Assembly: GCA_026928255.1 (NCBI GenBank)
Contig: JAIXKJ010000008.1
Location: 473,298-537,297, forward strand
Direction of reading: 5' to 3'
From: Anaerolineales bacterium
GTDB lineage: Bacteria; Chloroflexota; Anaerolineae; Anaerolineales; Villigracilaceae
Length of the DNA stretch: 64,000 bases
Numbering within the stretch: the stretch's first letter is position 1; each line of letters opens with the position of its first letter. Below the pieces are notes generated by a model. It did not search any database. It had not been told where the DNA came from and was given only the letters and a program-made list of their open reading frames with translations. Positions 27,430 to 34,725 of the stretch are shown one piece after another. The translations under genes were made by a program, and so were the position numbers.

Positions 27430-28007
27430 GCTGCGCCTCTTTCTGGACGAATGGCTTGATCCTGTTTTCTGTAAGCGTCTCCGCACTTCGAGCAGACGGC
27501 GCGTTCGTCGGCGAAGGTCAGTTGCTCGCCGCATTGGCACATCCAGCCGCGCAGGCGGGCGGGGTTGCCATAGACCAGCGCGTAATCGGGGACGTCCTTC
27601 GTAACCACCGCGCCCGCGCCGACGAAGCAATAACGTCCAAGCGTAACGCCGCAAACGACCGTCGCGTTCGCGCCGATGGAAGCTCCGCGCTTGACCCGCG
27701 TGGTCTGGTATTCGTCCCTGCGGCTGACGTGGCTGCGCGGATTAATCACATTCGTGAAGACCATCGAAGGTCCCAAAAAAGCGTCGTCCTCGACGATGAC
27801 GCCCGTGTACAGCGAAACGTTATTTTGAACTTTGACGTTATCGCCGAGCGTTACGCTCGAAGCGACCAGCACATTTTGCCCGATATTGCAGCGTTCGCCA
27901 ATCTTCGCGTCGGACATGACGTGGCAAAAATGCCAGATCTTCGTCCCCGCGCCGATTTCTGCGCCTTCGTCTATGTAACTGGATTCGTGCACAAAGTAAT
28001 CGTTCAT
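27426..28007 (-). CDS. wbpD: hexapeptide-repeat N-acetyltransferase, WbpD-like, with C-terminal zinc-ribbon-like tail
   Basis: 193 residues. A left-handed beta-helix covers residues about 8-155: [62 protein letters not shown] and [15 protein letters not shown]. This matches the WbpD family, which acetylates the C3 amino group of UDP-GlcNAc(3N)A. The last 35 residues have CQCGEQL and 12 residues later CSKCGDAY, a CxC...CxxC pair like a zinc ribbon, which is not part of the basic WbpD fold. The gene overlaps the aminotransferase by 4 bp. Acetyltransferase role is well supported; the tail's role is unknown. Confidence 0.87.
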   Translation of the reverse strand: MNDYFVHESSYIDEGAEIGAGTKIWHFCHVMSDAKIGERCNIGQNVLVASSVTLGDNVKVQNNVSLYTGVIVEDDAFLGPSMVFTNVINPRSHVSRRDEYQTTRVKRGASIGANATVVCGVTLGRYCFVGAGAVVTKDVPDYALVYGNPARLRGWMCQCGEQLTFADERAVCSKCGDAYRKQDQAIRPERGAA

Positions 28008-28305
28008 TTTTTATTCCTTGTCATTTCGACGAACGAAGTTCGGAGAATTCTTTATTTATACGATTAAGACTTCTCAGTCGCTTCGCTTCCCTCATTAGAC
28101 TTCTTGCAAAAGTCGCCCTCACCCTAGCCCTCTCCCAAAGAGAGAGGGGACTCAATCTCCCTTCTCCTTCTGGGAGAAGGGTTGGGGAGAGCGCCACGAA
28201 GTGGTGTGAGGGGGGAATGAAATCAAAAATAATCATTTAGGTATCTATGCAAGAGATCTATTTTCATTCGGGACAAGCTTTCGCAATGACAGAGCGGAAA
28301 AATTT
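28008..28305. repeat. 298-bp gap with a REP-like palindromic element and flanking dispersed-repeat fragments
   Basis: No credible gene. A roughly 97-bp palindromic unit spans 28116-28212. Its outer arms are CCCTCAC (28116-28122) and GTGAGGG (28206-28212); inside are two hairpins, CCCTCTC...GAGAGGG (about 28128-28148) and CCCTTCTC...GAGAAGGG (about 28159-28181), and a small CCAC-GAA-GTGG hairpin. A segment beginning TCATTTCGACGAACGAAG at 28021 and one ending CGCAATGAC near 28290 look like pieces of the dispersed element also seen at 39203-39232. The gap interrupts an otherwise tight gene row; the hairpins may attenuate transcription between the WbpB-like and WbpD-like genes. Confidence 0.75.
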
Positions 28306-29247
28306 TCACTTTCTCAAAAACGGATGCGCCAGCGAATCAAGCGGCGAGATGGGCGCTTGACGAATGTCGTAAGTCAACTGCACGGAAGGGCGCGCGTCGC
28401 TGATGCCAAATCCGCGCCCAGCGAGCGTCTCCTCGTAAACTTTAGTGTGCAAATCGGTAAAGCCTTCCGAAAATTCAATCTCGTTTCCGTCCACCGTAAT
28501 CGAGCGGTAAGTCGTTTTGTTGTTCGCCTTCGCCTGTCCGGGCAAATCGTTTTTATTGACCGAAAGAAACCAGCGCACGCGCGCGCGTTCCAATTCGATG
28601 AAGCCCGACATGCGCTCTTCGTCTTTGTGATACACCTTGACGCCGCTCGCCGCGCCGAAGAGCCACATCAGCAAATCGAAAAAGTGGATGCCGATATTGG
28701 TCGCCACGCCGCCCGATTTTTCGTAATCGCCCTTCCACGAAACCTGATACCACGGCCCGCGGCTGGTGATGTAGGTCAATTCCACGTTGTGAATATTTTT
28801 AGAATCTTTCAGCGACTCGCGCAGCGCCAGCAGACTGGGATGCACGCGCAATTGCAAAATCGTGTAAATGCGGCGTCGAGTTTCGGCTTCGAGTTCTTCG
28901 AGCGCGTCCAAATTCCACGGGTTGATGACCAACGGCTTTTCGCAGAGCGCGTCCGCGCCAGCGCGCAGGGCGAGGCGACAATGCGCGTCGTGCAAATAAT
29001 TCGGCGAGCAAATCGAAACGTAATGGATGCGCTGCGCTTCGGGTCCGCGCTTTAATTTTTCGAGATGGCGGTCGAAGCGCTCGATTTCGGTGAAGAAGCG
29101 AATGTCGTAGGAATATTGATCCAGCACGCCGACCGAATCTTTCGGGTCTACCGCCGCAACCAAACGGTTGCCCGTGTCGCGGATGGCGCGCAAATGGCGC
29201 GGGGCGATGTATCCGCCAGCGCCGACGAGAGCGAAATTTTTCGACAT
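28306..29247 (-). CDS. wbpB: Gfo/Idh/MocA oxidoreductase, WbpB/WlbA-like UDP-GlcNAcA 3-dehydrogenase
   Basis: 313 residues from the ATG at 29245-29247 (MSKNFALVGAGGYIAPRHL). The earlier in-frame start at 29346 would overlap the regulator gene. ALVGAGGYIAPRHLRA is the NAD loop, and VSICSPNYLHDAH plus ADALCEKPLVINPWNLDAL near residue 108-126 closely match WbpB/WlbA, which oxidises UDP-GlcNAcA at C3. The EKP lysine is the catalytic one. With the WbpA-like, WbpE-like and WbpD-like genes in the window this completes a route to UDP-GlcNAc(3NAc)A. First structural gene downstream of the MarR-type regulator (8-bp gap). Confidence 0.88.
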   Translation of the reverse strand: MSKNFALVGAGGYIAPRHLRAIRDTGNRLVAAVDPKDSVGVLDQYSYDIRFFTEIERFDRHLEKLKRGPEAQRIHYVSICSPNYLHDAHCRLALRAGADALCEKPLVINPWNLDALEELEAETRRRIYTILQLRVHPSLLALRESLKDSKNIHNVELTYITSRGPWYQVSWKGDYEKSGGVATNIGIHFFDLLMWLFGAASGVKVYHKDEERMSGFIELERARVRWFLSVNKNDLPGQAKANNKTTYRSITVDGNEIEFSEGFTDLHTKVYEETLAGRGFGISDARPSVQLTYDIRQAPISPLDSLAHPFLRK

Positions 29248-29255
29248 AGGGTTTC

Positions 29256-29720
29256 CTATTTCTCGCGGACGCGATAGCCGCGCCCGTCTGTTTCTAAAAT
29301 GCAGCCTTCGGGCAAATCGGAGATTTTCAAGCCCGCTTCGATGCAAGTCAAACGCAAGATGTCCATCAGCGAATCGTCGCCGTTAAGGTAAACGCTTTTG
29401 ATTTTGCGCCGCTTCAACTCTGCGGCAAGCGCTTTGGCTTCTTCGCGCAGACCGCCGTACACTTTGAGCGAATCTCTCGCGTAGTTCACGGCGCGTTGCG
29501 TGAAGATTTTCATGCCGTCGGAAGTGAGGTCGTATTGCAAGCGCGTGCGATCCAAATGCGAAACCTTGACCCAGCCGCGCGCGACAAGGCGCTTGATGTA
29601 CCAGTTGACGCTGCCAACCGCGATGCCGAGCCGTTTTGATAAGTTCGCCTGCGTAACCAGCGAGTCTTGCGCGATTTCGTTCAACAAGGCGTATTCGTGT
29701 TCTTTGATTTTTATCGTCAT
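29256..29720 (-). CDS. EPS-associated MarR/winged-helix transcriptional regulator
   Basis: 154 residues. The winged helix covers residues about 8-75: ALLNEIAQDSLVTQANLSKR, LGIAVGSVNWYIKRLVARGW and the wing VKVSHLDRTRLQYDLT. The first part resembles the TIGR04176 family of MarR-like regulators found in exopolysaccharide loci. The second half (GLREEAKALAAELKRRKIKS onwards) is an alpha/beta segment that could bind a ligand or fold back on the dimer; it is longer than in minimal members. The gene has its own promoter (29741-29769) and heads the leftward run of sugar genes, so it may autoregulate and control them. Confidence 0.75.
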   Translation of the reverse strand: MTIKIKEHEYALLNEIAQDSLVTQANLSKRLGIAVGSVNWYIKRLVARGWVKVSHLDRTRLQYDLTSDGMKIFTQRAVNYARDSLKVYGGLREEAKALAAELKRRKIKSVYLNGDDSLMDILRLTCIEAGLKISDLPEGCILETDGRGYRVREK

Positions 29721-29740
29721 AATGAGCGTTCAGTTTCTGA

Positions 29741-29769
29741 ATTCTCGCATAGAATCCCCCGTTCGTCAA
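29741..29769 (-). promoter_or_regulatory. promoter of the MarR-type regulator
   Basis: Reading leftward, TTGACG (29769-29764) is followed by 17 bases and GAGAAT (29746-29741), giving a sigma-70-like promoter with a predicted start about 12-14 bases before the ATG at 29720. It lies in a 57-bp gap, the only clear -35/-10 pair seen inside the left half of the glycan block. Confidence 0.6.
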
Positions 29770-29777
29770 GCCGAATC

Positions 29778-30908
29778 TTATCGTCCAACGGCGCGGCGCA
29801 TTAATTCTTCGTATTCGTCGGCGATTTTTGCAATGTCAAAGTTTTTGGATTTTTCCAAACTGGCTTTGCGGAAGCGCGTCAACCTTTCGCGGTTAGAGAG
29901 CAATTCGCGCAACGCGGCGGAAAACGCGGCTTCGTCTTTCAGGTCAATCAAATGCCCGTTTTGACCGTCGTCCACTAAATCGAGGAATCCGCCGATGCGG
30001 CTGGCGACGATGGCAAGCCCCTTAACCAGCGCGTCCACGCCGACGATCGGCAGCCCTTCCGAAAGCGAGGGCATGAGCAAAATGTCGCTTTGCGAAAATT
30101 CGTCCAACACGTCGTCGGGAGTAACCCAACCGCGCAGTTGAAAACGTTCGCTCATGCCGCGCTTTTCGATCTCGGCGCGGACATCGTCCAGCAGTTCGCC
30201 GTCGCCGAGCAGGGCGCAAGTCCACGACAGATCTTTCAGCGCGGAAAGAATCCGCACGATAGCCAGCGGATTTTTCTGCGAGACGAAGCGCCCGGCAAAG
30301 ATCACGCGCGGCGTCTCGCGGACGACGATTTCTTCCTGCGGCAAATGCGTAGAATCCGCGCCGTTGTGGATGACGCGAATGTCGGCGTCGTAATGTTGCA
30401 GCGCCAGTTGACGGGTAAACTCGCTGACCGCCGCCGTCTGCGCGGCGCGTTTCCAAATCCATTTTGTGAACGGTTTAATCCAGCGAAACCAATACGCGGT
30501 CTTTTGCGGCACGCCGCCCGGCACGTCGCCAAGGTGCGCCGTCAGGATGTAGGGAATGCCCGTCAGCGCGGAAAGGGCGAAGGCTAAGGCGCCGGCTGGC
30601 ACGGCAAAATGCGCGTGAATTAAATCGGGACGCGCGCGCGCAATCAAGCGCAACCCCGCAAACAGCCCGACGAAATCGAACGCGAGCATCGCCTGAAAAC
30701 TGGCGACGAAGGCTTCGCGGCGCAGCGAAGAAATGCGAATTACGCGAAAGCCGTCCAGCGTTTCGTCGCGCGGCAAGCCGTCCATGCGCGCCGTCAGCAC
30801 GGTAACGTCGTGTCCGCGCACGGCAAGTTCGCTGCAAATATCGTAAGCGGCTCGTCCGCCGCCGCCGCCAATCGGCGGGAATTCGTGAATAACGGTGAGA
30901 ATACGCAT
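29778..30908 (-). CDS. GT4-family glycosyltransferase
   Basis: 376 residues from the ATG at 30906-30908 (MRILTVIHEFPPIGGGGG). The start shares one base with the upstream stop (TGATG). The Gly-rich loop IGGGGGRAAYDICSEL is the GT-B acceptor start; RVIFAGRFVSQKNPLAIVR near residue 195 begins the donor domain, and LSEGLPIVGVDALVKGLAIV near 280 is an E-x7 motif ending in Asp instead of Glu. Adds one glycan residue in the cytosol; sugar unknown. Confidence 0.86.
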   Translation of the reverse strand: MRILTVIHEFPPIGGGGGRAAYDICSELAVRGHDVTVLTARMDGLPRDETLDGFRVIRISSLRREAFVASFQAMLAFDFVGLFAGLRLIARARPDLIHAHFAVPAGALAFALSALTGIPYILTAHLGDVPGGVPQKTAYWFRWIKPFTKWIWKRAAQTAAVSEFTRQLALQHYDADIRVIHNGADSTHLPQEEIVVRETPRVIFAGRFVSQKNPLAIVRILSALKDLSWTCALLGDGELLDDVRAEIEKRGMSERFQLRGWVTPDDVLDEFSQSDILLMPSLSEGLPIVGVDALVKGLAIVASRIGGFLDLVDDGQNGHLIDLKDEAAFSAALRELLSNRERLTRFRKASLEKSKNFDIAKIADEYEELMRRAVGR

Positions 30909-32866
30909 CAGCGGTTGAAAGGGTCTTTGCAAGGCGCGGCTGCGGAGCGCGGCTCGTAGATTTGCAAATTATTCGAGGTCAGCGAAAGGATTGGCTCATA
31001 GTTGCACAAGAGCGGCGCGCCGACATAACGCACCCACGCCGCGTCCTCTTCGGCAAACGCGCCGTCGGTTCGCACGGCAAACTTCTGGCTCTCGGCGACA
31101 ATCAGCGCGAAACGGCGGTTTTGCAAATCGGCGTAATATTTTTCCAAATACGGGCGGTTGTGCGACATCGCCATTTCCATCAATTCGCTTTGTTCGTAAT
31201 CGGTCGTCAGCGCAACATTTTTTAAGTAGCCAAAAGTCAGCAGTTGACGTTCGGTAACGAACAAAATTTCGCCGTCATTTTGAAGCGCCGCTTGCAGTTG
31301 ACGAATGTCCGCGTCCGCGATTTTTGAATCATACGCCGACGGAAAACCCATTTGACCCAGCGCAAAGCCGAGCGGAATCAGCAAAGCGAGAAACGCCGCA
31401 TTCCACCCGAGAGCGTTCCACTGCGCCGACGCATTTTCTTCCGCCGCGACTCGCTTCGCCCAAAAGGCGGCGGAGAGAGTCGCCAGCAAAACGAGGAAAG
31501 CGTCCATGTTGTGCAGGTCGCCGCCGCCGCCAATCTTCACGCTGACCACCGCCCCGCCGACGAAGAGAACCGTCAACAGCCCGCCCAGCGTCAGCCAGCG
31601 CAACGGGTGAAGCGCGTTTATATTTCCGCGAATAATCTGCCGCAACGCAAAAAACAGCGGCGCGGAAACGAGCAAACTGCCGAGCAAAATCCCCAGCGGA
31701 TAAGTCTCATTCGGCAGCAGACGAGTCCAAATTAGGTCGGAGGTAAAACTCGAAGCAAAGGCGGCGGCGTCCGCGTTGCCTGAAATTTGAATGTAAAGCC
31801 ACTGCGAGAAGAGCGCGGCGATGAATCCGCTTGCGCCCCAAAACAGCGGCGTTCGCCAATATCCCCAGCCTTTTTTATTCAGCGGCGTTTCCAGCAAGTA
31901 GATTGCAATCGCCAACATGGCGGGGACGGGAAACCAGTTGACGCGGCTGACGCCCGCCCAAAGCGAAGCGAGCAAAATAAAAATCCACGAGCGGCGCGGC
32001 GCGTTTGACGAGACCCCCGCGAGAATCAAAATCGTCATGGCTTGCAGGTGATAATAGACCGCGCCTTGAAAGAAAAATAAAAACGCCCACGCGACGAGGA
32101 AGAAACGCGCCCAACCGCGGACGCGCGCAAAGCGAGCCAGGCTGAGCGCCGCGCCGAGCGTCAACACGAACCAGAGAAGCGCTTGCCAAAGGCGGTGCGC
32201 CCAAAGCGGCAGCCCGTCTATGAGGAAGGGCAGCGAAAGCAAAAAATAGCGCGAAGGGTGCAAAAAAGGGAACGCCGTTTTTATTCCGTACAATTTTTGC
32301 GCGAAAAATAACGAGGCGTAATAATGGCGTCCCGCTTCGGAATAGCCGATGGAAAACGGGTCGGCGGAAACGGCCGAGAAAATTCCGCTCGTTTGATAGA
32401 GCAACCCTTGCGTCAACAGGACGAAGGCGAAAGTCGTTTGCCAATTTTTCTTAAGCAGAAATTTTAAGCCAAACGTTTGGAGGAGACTCGCCCAAAGGAA
32501 TATCCACAAAATCGGCGTCGCTTGCGGAAGAAAACTTCCGAAGACGACGAAGCGGAAAACCCAAACCGAAACGAAGCCGACGAGAATCAGCGCAACGCAA
32601 AACGCGGCGCGGACAAAATTCAGCGGGCGTTCTGTCAGCGAATCTATTTTGTCGGCGAGGCGTTGTAGCGCGGACGAAAACGAAAGCCAAAGCGCAATTA
32701 AAGCGGCGATAGCGAAGACGAAAATTAAGCCGATCCATTTTGAGCGCAGGAGCGCGATCTCTAATTCTTGCGCGCGCGCCGCCGTTTGCCAAATCGCCAA
32801 CGCGCCGACGACGGTTAGCGCCCACAGCCAAATTTGCAAAAATTTGCGCGTCGAAACAAATTCCAT
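30908..32866 (-). CDS. polytopic membrane protein, GT-C-like, KIGGGGDLHN family (copy 2)
   Basis: 652 residues with about 12 helices and a soluble C-terminal domain. Paralogue of 1785-3881: shared features are a GYSEAGRHYYASLFF loop after the fourth helix (residues about 173-187), VSVKIGGGGDLHNMDAF at about 441-457, and TERQLLTFGYLKNVALTTDY at about 538-557 followed by RRFALIVAES. Between the copies the helices diverge while these three blocks are kept, which suggests they form an active or binding site. One base separates it from the UPF0104-type gene upstream. No assigned family; a role in glycan polymerisation or lipid-linked transfer is inference. Confidence 0.6.
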   Translation of the reverse strand: MEFVSTRKFLQIWLWALTVVGALAIWQTAARAQELEIALLRSKWIGLIFVFAIAALIALWLSFSSALQRLADKIDSLTERPLNFVRAAFCVALILVGFVSVWVFRFVVFGSFLPQATPILWIFLWASLLQTFGLKFLLKKNWQTTFAFVLLTQGLLYQTSGIFSAVSADPFSIGYSEAGRHYYASLFFAQKLYGIKTAFPFLHPSRYFLLSLPFLIDGLPLWAHRLWQALLWFVLTLGAALSLARFARVRGWARFFLVAWAFLFFFQGAVYYHLQAMTILILAGVSSNAPRRSWIFILLASLWAGVSRVNWFPVPAMLAIAIYLLETPLNKKGWGYWRTPLFWGASGFIAALFSQWLYIQISGNADAAAFASSFTSDLIWTRLLPNETYPLGILLGSLLVSAPLFFALRQIIRGNINALHPLRWLTLGGLLTVLFVGGAVVSVKIGGGGDLHNMDAFLVLLATLSAAFWAKRVAAEENASAQWNALGWNAAFLALLIPLGFALGQMGFPSAYDSKIADADIRQLQAALQNDGEILFVTERQLLTFGYLKNVALTTDYEQSELMEMAMSHNRPYLEKYYADLQNRRFALIVAESQKFAVRTDGAFAEEDAAWVRYVGAPLLCNYEPILSLTSNNLQIYEPRSAAAPCKDPFNR

Positions 32867-32867
32867 T

Positions 32868-33776
32868 TTATTCAGCCGCCGAGTTTTTCTTTTCGTTCAT
32901 CGCCGCCAAAATGGAGGGCAGAAAAAACGCGCCGGGCAAACTGGCGAGAACGAAGAGGAAGCGCGTCAGCAGGGCGACGGTGGCGCTTTCGGAGGAACTC
33001 AACCCGCCGAGTTGCGTCAGCAAAAACGTCAGCGAGAGTTCTTGCACGCCAAGCCCATTAATGGAAATTGGCGCGAGGGTAACGAAATAAGTCAGCGTGT
33101 ACATGCCCGCCGCCAGCCAAAACGAGACGCGGCGATCCATCCCCTGTACGAGCAGGACGAGCATCCAATAAATAAAAAATTGATTGCCCAACGTGGCGAG
33201 CAACGCGCCGCCCAAGCCGAGCGGTTTTTTAAGCCAAAGCGAAAAGGCTTGCAAAGAGCGCTTGACGAAGTCCGCCGCTTTTTGCGTCAGCGCCGCGACG
33301 CTCAAAGATTGAAGCGCCGCGCCGTTCAGCGCCTGCAGCGGAATCAACCCCAGCGGCGAAGCGAGAACCATGCCCGCCATGCCAATCAAGCGATCGACGA
33401 CTAACGAAGCCAAGCAGACGGCGCGGTCGTAGCCCATTTGCATTGCGCCGCCTAAACGCACCACGTCGCCGCCGACGGTGGTCGGCAGAAAATTGGACGA
33501 AAAATTTCCAGTGAACATCAGCGCGACGGCGCGGGAGTAGGGCATGTCCACGCCGGCCGAACGCAAAAGCGCAAACCAACGCGCCGCCGCGAACAGGCGC
33601 GAAATTAAGAGCGAGGCGAAAGCGAGCAAAAAGTAAACGGGAGAAACGCGGCGCAACGCGGAAAAAACTTCTCCGTCGCCTTTTTCTTGAATCAAAATCA
33701 AAAGCAGAATCAACGCCAGCAGACTGCCCGCGCCGCGCATGACCATTGCGCGATGTTCGCGCAGCCAGTTAATCAT
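32868..33776 (-). CDS. UPF0104/YbhN-type membrane protein (LPG synthase TM-domain family)
   Basis: 302 residues with seven or eight helices. ALMFTGNFSSNFLPTTVGGDVVRLGGAM near residues 84-112 is the hallmark of the flippase-like UPF0104/LPG_synthase_TM family (the NxxxPxxxGGD element). CLASLVVDRLIGMAGMVL follows (VxDR motif). Members lack the soluble GNAT-like domain of MprF and often accompany polyprenyl-linked sugar synthesis; a lipid or lipid-sugar transport role is likely. It overlaps the GT2 gene upstream by 8 bp. Confidence 0.85.
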   Translation of the reverse strand: MINWLREHRAMVMRGAGSLLALILLLILIQEKGDGEVFSALRRVSPVYFLLAFASLLISRLFAAARWFALLRSAGVDMPYSRAVALMFTGNFSSNFLPTTVGGDVVRLGGAMQMGYDRAVCLASLVVDRLIGMAGMVLASPLGLIPLQALNGAALQSLSVAALTQKAADFVKRSLQAFSLWLKKPLGLGGALLATLGNQFFIYWMLVLLVQGMDRRVSFWLAAGMYTLTYFVTLAPISINGLGVQELSLTFLLTQLGGLSSSESATVALLTRFLFVLASLPGAFFLPSILAAMNEKKNSAAE

Positions 33777-34725
33777 GGTCGGCGACGTTAATTTTTGTGC
33801 GGACGGTGTAGGTCGGCTTGCGCTGGGATTCGTGATAGGTGCGGACTAATAGTTCCGCGATCAAACCCATCAGCATAGATTGAAAGCCGAGGATGAAGAA
33901 CATGGCGCTCGTCTGGAAGAGCGGCGAGCCGGTAACCGCAATGACAAAGAAGATTCGTCGGACGAAAAGATAAAGCATCAACGCGGCGCTGGCGAGCATC
34001 AAAATTAAGCCCGCGCCGCCAAAAAGGTAAATCGGTTTTGCCGAATAACTGATTAAAAACTTAACGGTGAACAAATCCAAAATAACTTTGGCGGTGCGCT
34101 CCAAGCCGTATTTCGTCTGCCCAAAACGGCGCGGGTGATGGTTGACGACAATCTCGGTAATGCGCGCGCCGACGGCGTTGGCGAAGACGGGGATGAAGCG
34201 GTGCATTTCGCCGTACAGGCGGAAGCCTTCTAAAACTGGGCGGCGATAGGCTTTAAGCGTACAACCGTAATCGTGCAACTCGACGCCCGTAACGCGCGAG
34301 ATGAGCAAGTTCGCCATCATAGACGGGAAGTTGCGCGTAAGGGCGTTGTCTTTGCGGTTCTTGCGCCAGCCGCTGACGAGGTCGTAGCCTTCGTCGAGTT
34401 TGGCGAGCAACAAGGGGATGTCGGCTGGGTCGTTTTGCATGTCGGCGTCGAGCAGGATGATGATGTCGCCTTGCGAATAATCCAAGCCAGCGGCGATGGC
34501 GGCCGTCTGCCCGAAATTGCGGCGGAAGGAAATCACGCGGACGTGTTCTTTATCCTTTTCGGCGTATTCGCGCAACACGGCGAGGCTGTCGTCCGAGCTG
34601 CCGTCATCCACCAGCACGACTTCCCAAGTTCGGTCGAGCGAATTCATGGTTTGGTAAATCGCGTCAAAGAGCAGCGGCAAAGTGTCTTGTTCGTTATAAA
34701 CTGGAATGATGAGAGAGAGGTTCAT
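33769..34725 (-). CDS. GT2 polyprenyl-phosphate sugar transferase, ArnC/GtrB-like
   Basis: 318 residues. LIIPVYNEQDTLPLLFDAIY and VVLVDDGSSDDSL form the GT-A core; IILLDADMQNDPADIPLLL near residue 92 has the DxD-type site, and DYGCTLKAYRRPVLEGF is typical of dolichyl-/undecaprenyl-phosphate sugar synthases. Two helices end the protein (GGAGLILMLASAALMLYLF and a second near 265-285). Such enzymes load a sugar on undecaprenyl phosphate, the donor for GT-C enzymes such as the gene overlapping it by 4 bp (34722-36566). Confidence 0.88.
   Translation of the reverse strand: MNLSLIIPVYNEQDTLPLLFDAIYQTMNSLDRTWEVVLVDDGSSDDSLAVLREYAEKDKEHVRVISFRRNFGQTAAIAAGLDYSQGDIIILLDADMQNDPADIPLLLAKLDEGYDLVSGWRKNRKDNALTRNFPSMMANLLISRVTGVELHDYGCTLKAYRRPVLEGFRLYGEMHRFIPVFANAVGARITEIVVNHHPRRFGQTKYGLERTAKVILDLFTVKFLISYSAKPIYLFGGAGLILMLASAALMLYLFVRRIFFVIAVTGSPLFQTSAMFFILGFQSMLMGLIAELLVRTYHESQRKPTYTVRTKINVADHD

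Noticed and set aside
26329..27654. Longer start for the WbpE-like gene
   Set aside because: The extra 75 residues overlap the acetyltransferase gene out of frame and are not aminotransferase-like.
28021..28236. Minus-strand open frame of 71 codons in the palindromic gap
   Set aside because: Its translation is the typical nonsense peptide of a REP-like repeat (LSPLSLWERARVRA) and it has no RBS or domain.
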